Shown here in pieces: positions 7,435 through 16,595 of a stretch of 37,619 nt of DNA. The position numbers were made by a program, and so were the translations under genes. Below the pieces are notes generated by a model. It ran no database searches, had not been told where the DNA came from, and saw nothing but the letters and a program-made list of their open reading frames with translations. How positions within the stretch are numbered: the first letter of the stretch is position 1; every line of letters starts with the position of its first letter. Location of the stretch: the NCBI GenBank assembly GCA_035316005.1, contig DATFXK010000017.1, positions 1 through 37,619 of the forward strand. The letters run 5' to 3'. This DNA comes from JALZAA01 sp035316005. GTDB lineage: Bacteria > Actinomycetota > Acidimicrobiia > IMCC26256 > JACDBD01.

Positions 7435-8504
7435 TCGCACTGCTGCTGGCGGCGTCGGTGGCGTTCCTGCTCAGCGTATTCGGGACTCCCTTCCTCATCC
7501 GCGTGCTCCGCGCGCGCGGGATCGGTCAGACGATCCGCGACGACGGCCCGTTCACGCATCCACACGCGGCCAAGGCCGGGACACCGACGATGGGCGGGAT
7601 CGCGATCATCGTGAGCGCGTTTGCCGGCTACGTCGTCGCTCACATCCGAACGGAGCAGCTCAAGTTCGCGCGCGCCGGCGTCACGCTGATGCTGTTGATC
7701 ATCGGGCTCGCCGCGGTCGGGTTCATCGACGACTACCTGGGCGTACGGAAAGGCCGGAACCTCGGGTTGCGCAAGCGAGGCAAGACCTCCGGCATGCTCG
7801 CGGTGGCGGTGGGTTTCGCGCTCCTTGCCCTGCGCTACGTCGACACGTCGACGAACCTCTCGTTCACGCGTCTCATCGACCTCGATCTCGGAACGTGGCT
7901 GTGGGCCGCGTGGGCGATCGTCATCATCTTCGGGTCGGCGAACGCCGTGAACATTACCGACGGCATGGACGGGCTCGCCGCGGGTGCGGCGACGCTCGTG
8001 TTCTTCGCGTTCACCGTCATCGCGTTCTGGCAGTTCCGGCACCCGGCCGTGTACGGGTCGCTCTCGATGGCGACCGCGCCCGGCGGCTTCGCCGCCAACT
8101 CGCTCGACCTTGCCGTCGTGGCGGCGGGAATGGCGGGCGCGTGCGCGGGCTTCCTTTGGTGGAACGCGGCACCGGCGCGCATCTTCATGGGTGACACCGG
8201 CTCGCTCGCCCTCGGTGGCGGCATGGCCGGGCTCGCGCTGCTGACCCACACCGACCTGCTGCTGCCGATCCTCGGCGGCCTGTTCGTCGTCGAGACGCTG
8301 AGCGTGATCGCGCAGGTCGTCGCGTTCCGCGGTTTCCACCGCCGTGTGCTGCGCATGGCGCCCGTCCACCATCACTACGAGGTCGGTGGCTGGCCGGAGT
8401 TCACCGTGATCGTGCGCTTCTGGCTGTTCGGCGGGTTGTGCGTCGCGTTCGGGCTGGGTCTCTTCTACGCCGACTTCATCCGAATCCCGGGAGTGATCGA
8501 TTGA
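7431..8504 (+). CDS. mraY: Phospho-MurNAc-pentapeptide transferase MraY
   Basis: MraY transfers phospho-MurNAc-pentapeptide to undecaprenyl phosphate, forming lipid I at the inner face of the membrane. The 357-residue protein is strongly hydrophobic, with about ten predicted membrane helices. Family landmarks are KAGTPTMGGIAII near the N-terminus, the Asp pair in FIDDYLGVRKGRNLGL, the catalytic-loop block NAVNITDGMDGLAAG, FMGDTGSLALGG, and the late HHHYE motif. Translation is probably coupled to murF through the ATGA overlap at 7431-7434; the stop in turn overlaps the TTG of murD. Confidence 0.97.
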   Translation: MIALLLAASVAFLLSVFGTPFLIRVLRARGIGQTIRDDGPFTHPHAAKAGTPTMGGIAIIVSAFAGYVVAHIRTEQLKFARAGVTLMLLIIGLAAVGFIDDYLGVRKGRNLGLRKRGKTSGMLAVAVGFALLALRYVDTSTNLSFTRLIDLDLGTWLWAAWAIVIIFGSANAVNITDGMDGLAAGAATLVFFAFTVIAFWQFRHPAVYGSLSMATAPGGFAANSLDLAVVAAGMAGACAGFLWWNAAPARIFMGDTGSLALGGGMAGLALLTHTDLLLPILGGLFVVETLSVIAQVVAFRGFHRRVLRMAPVHHHYEVGGWPEFTVIVRFWLFGGLCVAFGLGLFYADFIRIPGVID

Positions 8505-9868
8505 GTCGCGTGCTGGTGCTCGGCCTCGGGGTCACCGGTGACGCCGTCGTGCGTCACCGCGCCGCCGCCGGTGACCACGTCGTCGTGGTCGAGGACGTGC
8601 CGTCCGGCGGCGAGGCATATCGCGACCGGGTCGCGGCGGCGGTCTCGGCCGGCTCCGAGATCGTCGAGCAGCCCACGCCCGCCCACCTGGCGGAGCTCGT
8701 GCACGAGACGGACACCGTCGTCCCGAGCCCCGGCGTCCCCCTCGGCCACCCGGCGCTTGTCGTCGCCCGCGAGGTCGGCGTCCCCGTCCGGGCCGAGGTC
8801 GACCTCGCCGCCGAGCTGGCCGCCGCCCGGGGGAAGATCCTCGTCGCCGTCACCGGCACGAACGGCAAGACCACGGTAACGACGCTCGTCACGGCGATGC
8901 TCGACAGCGCGAGCGGTGCCGCGCTCGGCGCCGGGAACATCGGCCTGCCGCTGCTCGATGCCGCCGACTCGGACGCCCGCGCGCTCGTCGCCGAGGTGTC
9001 GTCGTTCCAGCTGGCATGCACGACCGAGGCGTTCCGGCCGCGCGTGGCGGTGCTGCTGAACGTGGCACCCGACCACCTCGACTGGCACGGCTCGTTCGAT
9101 GCCTACGTCGCGGCGAAGGCGCGGGTGTTCGCGCATCAACGCGGTCGCGACCGGCTCGTGTTCAACGGTGACGACGAGATCGCGGCGCGCCTGGCGGACT
9201 CCGCGCCCGCACAGCGCGTGGGGTTCACGCTCGGCTCGCGAGACGACATGTTCCGGATCGCGGACGGCTTGCTCGTCGACTCGAACGGTGAGCCGTTCGC
9301 CGATGCCGCGCAGATGCCGTTCACCGCGCCGCACGACCGCGCCAACGCGCTCGCGGCCGCGGCCACCGCGTTCGCCGCCGGCGCGACGCGCGACGACGTC
9401 GAACGCGCGCTGCGCGCGTACCCGAGGCTCCACCACCGCGTCGCGCGCATCGGCAACACTGGTGGGGTGGAGTACTACGACGACTCCAAGGCCACGAACC
9501 CGCACGCGACCTTGTCGGCGGTCGGCGCGTTCGACGGCATCGACGGCAAGGTCGTGTTGATCGCCGGCGGGCGCAACAAGGGACTCGACCTTTCCGTACT
9601 GCGCGAGCGCGCGCCGCGCCTGCGCGGCGTCGTCGCGATCGGCGAGGCCGCGGGCGAAGTCCAGTCGGTGTTCGAGGGCGCGGTCCCGGTGACACCGGCG
9701 GGGTCGATGGGCGCCGCTGTGGCGGAGGCGGCGCGGAGCGCACAGGGCGGTGACGTCGTCCTGCTCTCGCCGGCGTGCGCGTCGTTCGACTGGTACCCGA
9801 GCTACTCGGCCCGCGGCAACGACTTCGCGCGTGAGGTTGCGCGCCTGAGCGAGCGGGGTGTGGCGTGA
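8501..9868 (+). CDS. murD: UDP-MurNAc-L-alanine--D-glutamate ligase MurD
   Basis: MurD adds D-glutamate to UDP-MurNAc-L-Ala. I place the start at TTG 8501, which overlaps the mraY stop and gives LSRVLVLGLGVTG, a normal MurD N-terminal nucleotide-binding strand; the frame is open further upstream inside mraY, but those codons are not MurD-like. The product has 455 residues. It carries VAVTGTNGKTTVTTL (ATP loop), VAEVSSFQLA, LLNVAPDHLDWHG, DDSKATNPHATLSA and LIAGGRNKGLDL, all typical of the family. The gene ends in a GTGA overlap with ftsW. Confidence 0.95.
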   Translation: MSRVLVLGLGVTGDAVVRHRAAAGDHVVVVEDVPSGGEAYRDRVAAAVSAGSEIVEQPTPAHLAELVHETDTVVPSPGVPLGHPALVVAREVGVPVRAEVDLAAELAAARGKILVAVTGTNGKTTVTTLVTAMLDSASGAALGAGNIGLPLLDAADSDARALVAEVSSFQLACTTEAFRPRVAVLLNVAPDHLDWHGSFDAYVAAKARVFAHQRGRDRLVFNGDDEIAARLADSAPAQRVGFTLGSRDDMFRIADGLLVDSNGEPFADAAQMPFTAPHDRANALAAAATAFAAGATRDDVERALRAYPRLHHRVARIGNTGGVEYYDDSKATNPHATLSAVGAFDGIDGKVVLIAGGRNKGLDLSVLRERAPRLRGVVAIGEAAGEVQSVFEGAVPVTPAGSMGAAVAEAARSAQGGDVVLLSPACASFDWYPSYSARGNDFAREVARLSERGVA

Positions 9869-11013
9869 CGGCGGCGACCGCGACCTTCGGTGCCCTGCGC
9901 CAACGGTGGGTCAGCGCGGGCGCGTCCCGTCCGCCGAACTACCTGCTGTTGGTGGCTACGGTCGGCGTGCTCAACGTGGTCGGCGGCGTGATGGTGCTGT
10001 CGGCATCGTCGGTCTCCTCGCTGACCGACTACGGGTCGGCCTGGTACTTCTTCGAGCGCCAGGTCGCCTGGATCGTGGTCGCGGCGGTCGCCTTCATGGT
10101 GATGGCCCGGATCGACTACCACGCCTGGCGCAAGGCCGTCCGCCCGCTTCTCGTCATCAGCCTGGTGCTCCTCGTCGCCGTCCTCGTCCCCGGCATCGGC
10201 GTCGAGGTGGCCGGGTCGCGCCGCTGGCTCGGCACCGGGATGCTCCGGTTCCAGCCGACCGAGATCGCCAAGCTGGCGCTCCTCGTGTACGCCGCCGACC
10301 TGCTCGCCCGGCGGACCAAGGACCTCCACGACTGGCGGCGGGTGCTGCGCCCGGTCCTGATCGTGCTCGCCGTGATCGGGGCGCTCGTCGTCCGCGAGCC
10401 CGATCTCGACTCGACGATCGTGCTGGGCCTGATCGCGTTCGCCGTACTCGCCGCGGGCGGCGTGCGCCTGCGCCACCTGACCCTCGTCGGGGGGACGGCG
10501 GTGGTCGCGGGCACGATCCTCGCGCTGGTCGAGCCGTACCGGCGTGCACGTGTGTTCGCGTTCCTGCACCCATCGTCGGACGCGTCCAACGCGGGCTACC
10601 AGATCTCGCAGTCACTGATCGCGATCGGCAGCGGCGGTTGGACCGGTGTCGGGCTCGGCGCCGGCCGCGCCAAGTGGCTCTTCCTGCCCAACGCCCACAC
10701 CGACTTCATCTTCGCGATCATCGGCGAGGAGCTCGGCTTCTTCGGATGCCTGCTCGTGGTGGGCTTGTTCATCGCGTTCGCAGTCCTCGGGACGCGCACC
10801 GCGTTTCGCGCTCCCGACCGCTTCGGGATGCTGTTGGCGGCCGGCATCACAGCGTGGGTCGTGGGACAGGCCGCGATCAACATTGGCGCGGTCATCGGCC
10901 TGTTGCCCGTCTCGGGGATCCCGCTCCCGTTCATCTCGTTCGGCGGCTCCGCCCTCGTGTTCACGATGGTGGCGGCGGGCATCCTCGGGAACGTCGCCCG
11001 CCAGGCGCGGTGA
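9865..11013 (+). CDS. ftsW: Septal glycosyltransferase FtsW (SEDS family)
   Basis: FtsW polymerises lipid II into glycan strands at the septum and works with FtsI. The 382-residue protein is polytopic with about ten membrane helices. SEDS-family landmarks are SRRWLGTGMLRFQPTEIAKL, the extracellular block GYQISQSLIAIGSGGWTGVG, LPNAHTDFIFAIIGEELGFF, and LPVSGIPLPFISFGGSALV near the end. Its position between murD and murG is the standard FtsW slot, which separates it from RodA. GTG at 9865 overlaps the murD stop, and its own stop overlaps the murG GTG. Confidence 0.95.
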   Translation: MTAATATFGALRQRWVSAGASRPPNYLLLVATVGVLNVVGGVMVLSASSVSSLTDYGSAWYFFERQVAWIVVAAVAFMVMARIDYHAWRKAVRPLLVISLVLLVAVLVPGIGVEVAGSRRWLGTGMLRFQPTEIAKLALLVYAADLLARRTKDLHDWRRVLRPVLIVLAVIGALVVREPDLDSTIVLGLIAFAVLAAGGVRLRHLTLVGGTAVVAGTILALVEPYRRARVFAFLHPSSDASNAGYQISQSLIAIGSGGWTGVGLGAGRAKWLFLPNAHTDFIFAIIGEELGFFGCLLVVGLFIAFAVLGTRTAFRAPDRFGMLLAAGITAWVVGQAAINIGAVIGLLPVSGIPLPFISFGGSALVFTMVAAGILGNVARQAR

Positions 11014-12116
11014 CGCCGGCGGGGGACGGCGAGGTCTTCGCGGTGATCACCGGCGGCGGGACGGGGGGCCACGTGTACCCGGCCCTCGCGCTCGCGAACG
11101 AGCTCGTCGCACGCGGGCACGCCCGTGACACGATCCGGTTCGTGGGCGCGCGGCGCGGGCTCGAAGCGCGCGTCGTACCCGAAGCGGGCTACACGATCGA
11201 CCTGTTGCCCGGGCGCGGGTTCCGGCGCCGGCTGGCGGCTGCGAACGTGGGCGCCGCCTGGGACAACCTGCGCGCCCTGGTGCAGGCGCGGGGCATCATG
11301 GCGCGCGCGCAGCCCGACGTCGTCGTGGGTGTCGGCGGCTACGCGTCGCTGCCGTCCCTCGTGGCGGCGCGCATGCGACGCATCCCGGCGGTGGTGCACG
11401 AGCAGAATGCCGCCCCCGGCCTCGTCAACCGGATCGCCGTGCGCCTGGGCGCCCGGGCGGCGGTGTCGCTCCCGGGGACGCCGCTCCGGGGCGCGGTGCT
11501 CACGGGCAACCCGGTGCGGGGCGAGGTCGCGGCGGTGCGGCGCCGGCCCGACCCGTCACGCCCGCTCGTCACCGTCTTCGGCGGGAGCCTGGGCGCCGGC
11601 ACGATCAACGACGCCGCGCTGGGCCTGTACGAGCGGTGGCGGGACCGAGCCGACGTCGCTGTGCACCACGTCACCGGTTCCCGCAACTACGAGGCGTGCT
11701 CGGCCCGGTTGGCGGCCGTTCGCCGACCCTCCGACCGGCTCGACTACGAGCTGGTGGGCTACGAAGAGCACATGGAACGGCTCTACGCCCGCACGTCGGT
11801 CGCCGTGTGCCGCGCCGGCGCGATCACGGTCGCCGAGCTGGCCGCCGCCGGCGTGCCGGCCGTGCTCGTGCCCCTCCCGGGCGCGCCCGGCGACCACCAG
11901 ACCCGCAACGCGGAGGCGCTCGTCGACGCGGGCGCGGCCATCATCGTGCCCGACGCCGACTGCGACGCGGCCCGCGTCGATACCGAGCTGGGCGGGCTGC
12001 TCTCCCACGCCCCCCGTCTCGAGGCGATGGGCGCCGCCGCGCGCACGGTGGGCCGGCCGGACGCCGCCGCCCGCCTGGCGGACATGGTCGAGGAGGCTGC
12101 CCGTGACCGTCGATGA
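11010..12116 (+). CDS. murG: Lipid II-forming N-acetylglucosaminyltransferase MurG
   Basis: MurG adds GlcNAc to lipid I to make lipid II on the cytoplasmic face of the membrane. The frame is open far upstream, inside ftsW, but GTG 11010 overlaps the ftsW stop (GTGA) and gives a 368-residue protein of normal size. The N-terminal Gly-rich loop TGGGTGGHVYPA is at residues 14-25. GVGGYASLP, VVHEQNAAPGLVN, TVFGGSLGA, CRAGAITVAELAAAG and GDHQTRNAEAL match the GT28-type acceptor and UDP-GlcNAc sites. It overlaps murC by 14 bases. Confidence 0.96.
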   Translation: MTPAGDGEVFAVITGGGTGGHVYPALALANELVARGHARDTIRFVGARRGLEARVVPEAGYTIDLLPGRGFRRRLAAANVGAAWDNLRALVQARGIMARAQPDVVVGVGGYASLPSLVAARMRRIPAVVHEQNAAPGLVNRIAVRLGARAAVSLPGTPLRGAVLTGNPVRGEVAAVRRRPDPSRPLVTVFGGSLGAGTINDAALGLYERWRDRADVAVHHVTGSRNYEACSARLAAVRRPSDRLDYELVGYEEHMERLYARTSVAVCRAGAITVAELAAAGVPAVLVPLPGAPGDHQTRNAEALVDAGAAIIVPDADCDAARVDTELGGLLSHAPRLEAMGAAARTVGRPDAAARLADMVEEAARDRR

Positions 12117-13500
12117 CACGCGGCGTGAGCTGGACCTCTCCGCGCCGCGGCGTGTGCACGTCGTCGGAGTGGGAGGCGCGGGGATGAGCGCGATCGCGAC
12201 GGTCCTCGCCCGCATGGGCCACCGCGTGACCGGCTCCGACCTCAAAGAGTCACGCGGGCTCGAGCGGCTCCGCCTGCTCGGTGTGCGGGCCGACGTCGGC
12301 CATCGCGCCGAGAACATCCCCGCCGACGTGGACGCCGTGGTCGTCTCGACCGCGATCCCGGAGACGAACATCGAGGTCCGCGCCGCCGTCGAGCGCGGCG
12401 TGCCCGTGCTCCGCCGTGCCGACGCGCTGCGCGCCCTCACCGCGACCCGACGGACGATCGCCGTCGCCGGCAGCCACGGCAAGACGACGACGTCGTCGAT
12501 GCTCGCGCTGATCCTGCGTGCCGCCGGCTGGCGCCCGAGCTTCATCATCGGCGGCGATCTCAACGAGGTCGGGTCGAACGCCGCCTACGACGACGGCGAG
12601 TGGCTCGTGGTCGAGGCCGACGAGAGCGACGGGACGTTCCTGGAACTCGCGCCCGAAGCCGGCATCGTCACGAACGTCGAGCCCGATCATCTCGACCACT
12701 ACGGCGGGTTCAGGGACCTCACCGCCGCGTTCGAGCGGTTCTTCGCCGGGATCCCCGGCGCCCGCGTGGTGTGTGCCGACGACCCGCTGACGCGAGCGCT
12801 CGCGCGCACGGACGCCGGCGCCGCGTCGTACGGCTTCGACGCCGACGCCACGTACCGGATCGTGTCGTACGAGGGCGACCGCAGCGGAAGCCGTTTCCGC
12901 GTCCTGCACGACGGGCGCGAGCTCGGCGCCGTCGAGCTCCCCGTGCCCGGACGGCACAACGCCGCCAACGCGACCGGAGCCATCGCGCTCGCGCTCGAGC
13001 TCGGCGCGCCGTTCGAAGCCGCCGTCGAGGCGATGCGCGGGTTCGGGGGCGTCGCACGCCGGTTCCAGTTCCGCGGCGAGATCGGCGGCGTCACCCTCGT
13101 CGACGACTACGCGCACATCCCCGGCGAGATCTCGGCGATGATCGACGCGGCGCGTGAAGGCGGATGGCGACGGGTGATCGTCGTCTTCCAACCCCACCGC
13201 TACACCCGCACCGCCCGGCTCTGGCGTGACTTCGCCGACGCGTTCACGGGTGCCGACCAGGTCGTGCTCACCGATGTCTACGCCGCCAACGAGACGCCGC
13301 AGCCGGGGATCTCGGGCCGCCTCATCCTCGGTGCGGTGCTCGACGCGCATCCCGCCCTGCCCGTCGTCTACCTGCCCCGGCGCACCGACGTCGTGCAGCA
13401 CGCGCTCCGCCTCGCCCGTCCGGGCGACGTGGTGCTCACGCTCGGCGCCGGCGACCTCACCACCGTGCCCGACGAGTGGCTGATGCAGGCCGCGTCGTGA
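12103..13500 (+). CDS. murC: UDP-N-acetylmuramate--L-alanine ligase MurC
   Basis: MurC starts the stem peptide by ligating L-Ala to UDP-MurNAc. GTG 12103 follows GAGGAGG near 12090 and yields 465 residues; the longer open frame upstream runs through murG in another register. The N-terminal Rossmann loop VVGVGGAGMSAIA is at residues 20-32, and the ATP loop GSHGKTTT is at 123-130 (K127). Further landmarks are VEADESDGTFLEL, TNVEPDHLDHYG, FGGVARRFQFRGE, LVDDYAHIPGEI and FQPHRYTRT. Its stop overlaps the murB start. Confidence 0.96.
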   Translation: MTVDDTRRELDLSAPRRVHVVGVGGAGMSAIATVLARMGHRVTGSDLKESRGLERLRLLGVRADVGHRAENIPADVDAVVVSTAIPETNIEVRAAVERGVPVLRRADALRALTATRRTIAVAGSHGKTTTSSMLALILRAAGWRPSFIIGGDLNEVGSNAAYDDGEWLVVEADESDGTFLELAPEAGIVTNVEPDHLDHYGGFRDLTAAFERFFAGIPGARVVCADDPLTRALARTDAGAASYGFDADATYRIVSYEGDRSGSRFRVLHDGRELGAVELPVPGRHNAANATGAIALALELGAPFEAAVEAMRGFGGVARRFQFRGEIGGVTLVDDYAHIPGEISAMIDAAREGGWRRVIVVFQPHRYTRTARLWRDFADAFTGADQVVLTDVYAANETPQPGISGRLILGAVLDAHPALPVVYLPRRTDVVQHALRLARPGDVVLTLGAGDLTTVPDEWLMQAAS

Positions 13501-14459
13501 GCACGTCCGCCGAACTCGCTTCGCTCGCGGGTGACCTGCGCGACCGCCTACCGGACGCCACCACCGAGGGCACGTCGTTCGCCGAGCTGAGCACCTACCG
13601 CGTCGGCGGTCGCGTCGCGGTGCTGGTGCGCGCGAAGGACGTCGACGCCCTCGCCGCCGTCGCCGAGGTGGCGCGTCGACATCGGCCCCGTCTGCTCGTG
13701 ATCGGACGCGGTTCCAACCTGCTCATGTCGGATGTCGGCTTCTCCGGCCTGGTTGTGGTGCTCGAAGGCGAGTTCGAGGCGATCGAGCTGCCTGCCGGCG
13801 GAGCCGGCGAGAAGACGTTGCTCCGCGCCGGCGGTGCCGTGCCCCTGCCCGTGCTGGCCCGCCGGGCGGCGGCCGCCGGTCTCGCCGGCGTCGAGTTCTT
13901 CGTCGGGATCCCCGGTTCGGTCGGGGGCGCGGTGCGCATGAACGCGGGCGGGCACGGCCGCGAGACCGTCGAGGTCCTGCACCAGGCCTGGGTCGTCGAT
14001 CTCCTGGACGGCGCCGGAGAGGCCGCGGCGCGGGCCCGGAAGGCCGAGGACCTCGATCTCGGCTACCGCCACTCGAACCTCCGCGCCAGCGAGGTCGTCA
14101 CCGCGGCCGAGTTCGAGGTGACGCCCGGCGAGACCGAGGCCTGCGAGGCCCGCGTCGCCGAGATCGTGCGCTGGCGGCGCGAACACCAGCCGGGAGGCCA
14201 GAACGCGGGCTCGGTGTTCCGCAACCCGCCCGGCGACAGCGCCGGGCGCCTCATCGACGCCGCCGGGCTCAAGGGGCTGCGCGTCGGCGGGGCGGTGGTG
14301 TCCGACAAGCACGCCAACTTCTTCCAGGCCGAGGCGGGCGCGACCGCTCGCGACGTCATCGACCTCGTGGCCGAGGTCCAGCGACGCGTGGCGGAGTCCA
14401 CCGGCGTCGAGCTCGTTCCCGAGCTGCACGTCGTCGGGGACGACGCGGGGTCACCATGA
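13497..14459 (+). CDS. murB: UDP-N-acetylenolpyruvoylglucosamine reductase MurB
   Basis: MurB is the FAD enzyme that reduces UDP-GlcNAc-enolpyruvate to UDP-MurNAc with NADPH. I use GTG 13497 (GTGA overlap with the murC stop; 320 residues) rather than GTG 13476, which would lengthen the overlap without a better ribosome-binding site. Motifs are the FAD-binding LVIGRGSNLLMSD, GIPGSVGGAVRMNAGG, LGYRHSNLR, QNAGSVFRNPPGDSAGRLID and KGLRVGGAVVSDKHANFF, with the conserved Glu near the C-terminus in VELVPELHVVG. Placement between murC and ftsQ is common in Gram-positive dcw clusters. Confidence 0.95.
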   Translation: MSTSAELASLAGDLRDRLPDATTEGTSFAELSTYRVGGRVAVLVRAKDVDALAAVAEVARRHRPRLLVIGRGSNLLMSDVGFSGLVVVLEGEFEAIELPAGGAGEKTLLRAGGAVPLPVLARRAAAAGLAGVEFFVGIPGSVGGAVRMNAGGHGRETVEVLHQAWVVDLLDGAGEAAARARKAEDLDLGYRHSNLRASEVVTAAEFEVTPGETEACEARVAEIVRWRREHQPGGQNAGSVFRNPPGDSAGRLIDAAGLKGLRVGGAVVSDKHANFFQAEAGATARDVIDLVAEVQRRVAESTGVELVPELHVVGDDAGSP

Positions 14460-15247
14460 CGACGAAGATGCGTTCGCGGACCGCGGCTGCGCCCCGCCCG
14501 GCGTCGAAGGCGATCGACCCGCGCATCCGGGAACGGCGCGTCGCAGTGTTGCGGGCCCAAGGTCGACGTCGCCTCCGGTGGATGGTCGGGGTCGTCGTGC
14601 TCGCGGCGCTGGCGGCGGCGGCGTGGGCCGTCACCCATTCGTCCCTGCTCGACGTCGAGCGCGTGCGCGTCACCGGGACGCAACAGGCGACGCCGGCCCA
14701 GGTGCGCTTCGCCGCCGGCGTCAAGCCCGGCGACGCGATCCTCTTCGTCGACACGGGCGCGATCGCCCGGAACGTCGAACGGGTCGCTTGGATCGACAAG
14801 GCACGCGTCGAGCGCAGTCTCGGGGGAGAGGTCGACATCAACGTCACCGAACGCCGCCCGGCGGCATTTGTCCGGCGCGCGCCGGACCGGGTCGCGCTCG
14901 TCGACGCGCGGGGGCGGGTACTCGCCGACGCCGCCCAGCCGCCGCCGAACCTGCCCGAGATCACCGGCCTGCGGGCCGTCCCCGAATTCGGCCGCGACGT
15001 CGCCCCGGTGGCGGCGGCCCGCGTGCTCGAGCAGCTTCCGCCGGCGCTGGGCTTGCGGACGACCCGCGTGACCGTCGCCAACGAGGATGTCACCCTCGCG
15101 TTGCGCGACGGGCCCGAGGTCCGTCTCGGGATGCCGCGGCGCGTCGCGGAGAAGGCCCGCGCTGCCGTCGCGGTGATCACGTCCACCGCCGCCGCCCCGC
15201 CCCGCTACATCGACGTGCGCGTTCCGGGCGCGCCCGTCGCCGGATGA
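14456..15247 (+). CDS. ftsQ: Cell division protein FtsQ
   Basis: FtsQ (DivIB) is the bitopic scaffold of the FtsQLB complex. The 263-residue product has a basic cytoplasmic tail (about 1-41), one membrane helix (about 42-60, MVGVVVLAALAAAAWAV), and an external POTRA domain starting with LLDVERVRVTGTQQATPAQV (about 64-135). A beta domain follows. VERSLGGEVDINVTERRPAA and ALVDARGRVLAD are FtsQ-type blocks. The ATG overlaps the murB stop (ATGA). It is the last gene of the tightly packed run; ftsZ follows after a 240-base gap with its own promoter. Confidence 0.93.
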   Translation: MTTKMRSRTAAAPRPASKAIDPRIRERRVAVLRAQGRRRLRWMVGVVVLAALAAAAWAVTHSSLLDVERVRVTGTQQATPAQVRFAAGVKPGDAILFVDTGAIARNVERVAWIDKARVERSLGGEVDINVTERRPAAFVRRAPDRVALVDARGRVLADAAQPPPNLPEITGLRAVPEFGRDVAPVAAARVLEQLPPALGLRTTRVTVANEDVTLALRDGPEVRLGMPRRVAEKARAAVAVITSTAAAPPRYIDVRVPGAPVAG

Positions 15248-15275
15248 CCGGATCGCGCCGCCTCGCGCGAGCGCG

Positions 15276-15304
15276 TTGCTCGTGGGGTTCGTGTCAGCTA
15301 CCGT
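15276..15304 (+). promoter_or_regulatory. Promoter in the ftsQ-ftsZ gap
   Basis: TTGCTC (15276-15281) and TACCGT (15299-15304) lie exactly 17 bases apart, a good sigma-70-type pair with the TAnnnT form of -10. The start would be near 15311, leaving a leader of about 177 bases before ftsZ. A perfect TTGACA also occurs at 15322-15327 but has no matching -10 at normal spacing. The 15248-15487 gap shows no other gene. An independent ftsZ promoter would let ftsZ be expressed above the level of the mur genes. Confidence 0.6.
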
Positions 15305-15487
15305 TTCGCCGGCGACTGGGGTTGACATCACCGTCGATCCCGGCGCCGAACCACAAGGTTTCTCCGGGCCGTTGTGACCTGCGAGAATGCACCAACCCCC
15401 GGTGGGGCCGTGGGCGGGCCTCGGCGACGCGAAGCCGGAGGGTCAGACCCGTCCGACACGCGCCGAGCGAAGAGCAAAGAGGCCGAC

Positions 15488-16579
15488 ATGCTGCATGACG
15501 TGCAGAACTACTTGGCCGTGATCAAGGTCATCGGGGTCGGGGGCGGTGGCTGCAACGCGGTCAACCGCATGATCGACGCGGGCCTCAAGGGCGTGGAGTT
15601 CATCGCCGTGAACACCGATGCCCAGGCCCTGCTCATGAGCGACGCCGACGTGAAGCTCGACGTCGGACGCGAGCGCACGCGCGGCCTCGGTGCCGGCTCG
15701 GACCCCGAGGTGGGACGCGAAGCCTCCGAGGAGCACCGCGACGAGATCGAAGAGGTGCTCAAGGGCGCCGACATGATCTTCATCGCCGCCGGCGAAGGCG
15801 GCGGCACGGGCACCGGCGGAGCGCCGATCATCGCCGAGATCGCCCGCAGCGTCGGTGCCCTCACGATCGGGATCGTTACCCGTCCGTTCACCTTCGAAGG
15901 TCGACGTCGCGCCATCCAGGCGCAGAACGGCGTCGAGTGGCTCAAGGGCAAGCTCGACACGCTCATCGTGATCCCGAACGACCGCCTGCTCCAGCTGTCC
16001 GACGAGCACACCTCGATGCTGAACGCGTTCAAGATGTGCGACGAGGTGCTGCTGCAGGGCGTGCAGGGCATCGCCGACCTGATCACGACCCCCGGCTTGA
16101 TCAACACCGACTTCGCCGACGTGCGCATGATCATGAAGGACGCCGGGACCGCCCTCATGGGCATCGGCTACGCGTCGGGCGAGGGCCGGGCGATCAGCGC
16201 TGCTCGCGCGGCCATGGCGAGCCCCCTGCTGGAGGCGAGCATCGAGGGCGCCCGCGGCCTCCTCCTCAACGTCTCCGGGCCATCGGACCTCGGATTGTTC
16301 GAGGTCAACGAGGCCGCCGAGATCGTCTGCCAGTCGGCACACCCGGACGCCAACATCATCTTCGGCGCCGTCATCGACGACGCCCTCGGGGACGAGGTCC
16401 GCATCACCGTGATCGCCGCCGGCTTCGATCGGTACGAGGGCGAGCGGAACCGCCGCCGCGCCGCCGACCTCCGGTCGCAGCCGCTCGGGCTGCAGGAGGA
16501 GGAGGACGCGGCCCTCACCCGGGCCCGCGACGACCTCGACTTCGACGACGACTTCGACGTCCCCGAGTTCCTGAAGTAG
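15488..16579 (+). CDS. ftsZ: Cell division GTPase FtsZ
   Basis: FtsZ is the tubulin-like GTPase that forms the Z ring. ATG 15488 follows an AGAGG-like site; the frame is open to 15374, but the FtsZ homology begins at LAVIKVIGVGGGGCNAVNRM. The product has 363 residues. The tubulin signature GGGTGTG is at 104-110, and the T7 synergy loop is NTDFADVRMIM. A very acidic short linker leads to the C-terminal peptide DDFDVPEFLK, which in other bacteria binds membrane tethers. With no ftsA present, SepF (18067) is the likely anchor. Confidence 0.98.
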   Translation: MLHDVQNYLAVIKVIGVGGGGCNAVNRMIDAGLKGVEFIAVNTDAQALLMSDADVKLDVGRERTRGLGAGSDPEVGREASEEHRDEIEEVLKGADMIFIAAGEGGGTGTGGAPIIAEIARSVGALTIGIVTRPFTFEGRRRAIQAQNGVEWLKGKLDTLIVIPNDRLLQLSDEHTSMLNAFKMCDEVLLQGVQGIADLITTPGLINTDFADVRMIMKDAGTALMGIGYASGEGRAISAARAAMASPLLEASIEGARGLLLNVSGPSDLGLFEVNEAAEIVCQSAHPDANIIFGAVIDDALGDEVRITVIAAGFDRYEGERNRRRAADLRSQPLGLQEEEDAALTRARDDLDFDDDFDVPEFLK

Positions 16580-16595
16580 GGCCGCGGGCGGGCCC

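Noticed and set aside
9858..11009. 752-residue open frame that appears to extend MurG far upstream
   Set aside because: The first 384 codons run in another register through ftsW and are Arg/Pro-rich noise; MurG homology starts at GTG 11010.
11125..12102. Apparent 791-residue MurC with a long N-terminal extension
   Set aside because: The extension is the alternative frame of murG; MurC homology and a ribosome-binding site support GTG 12103.
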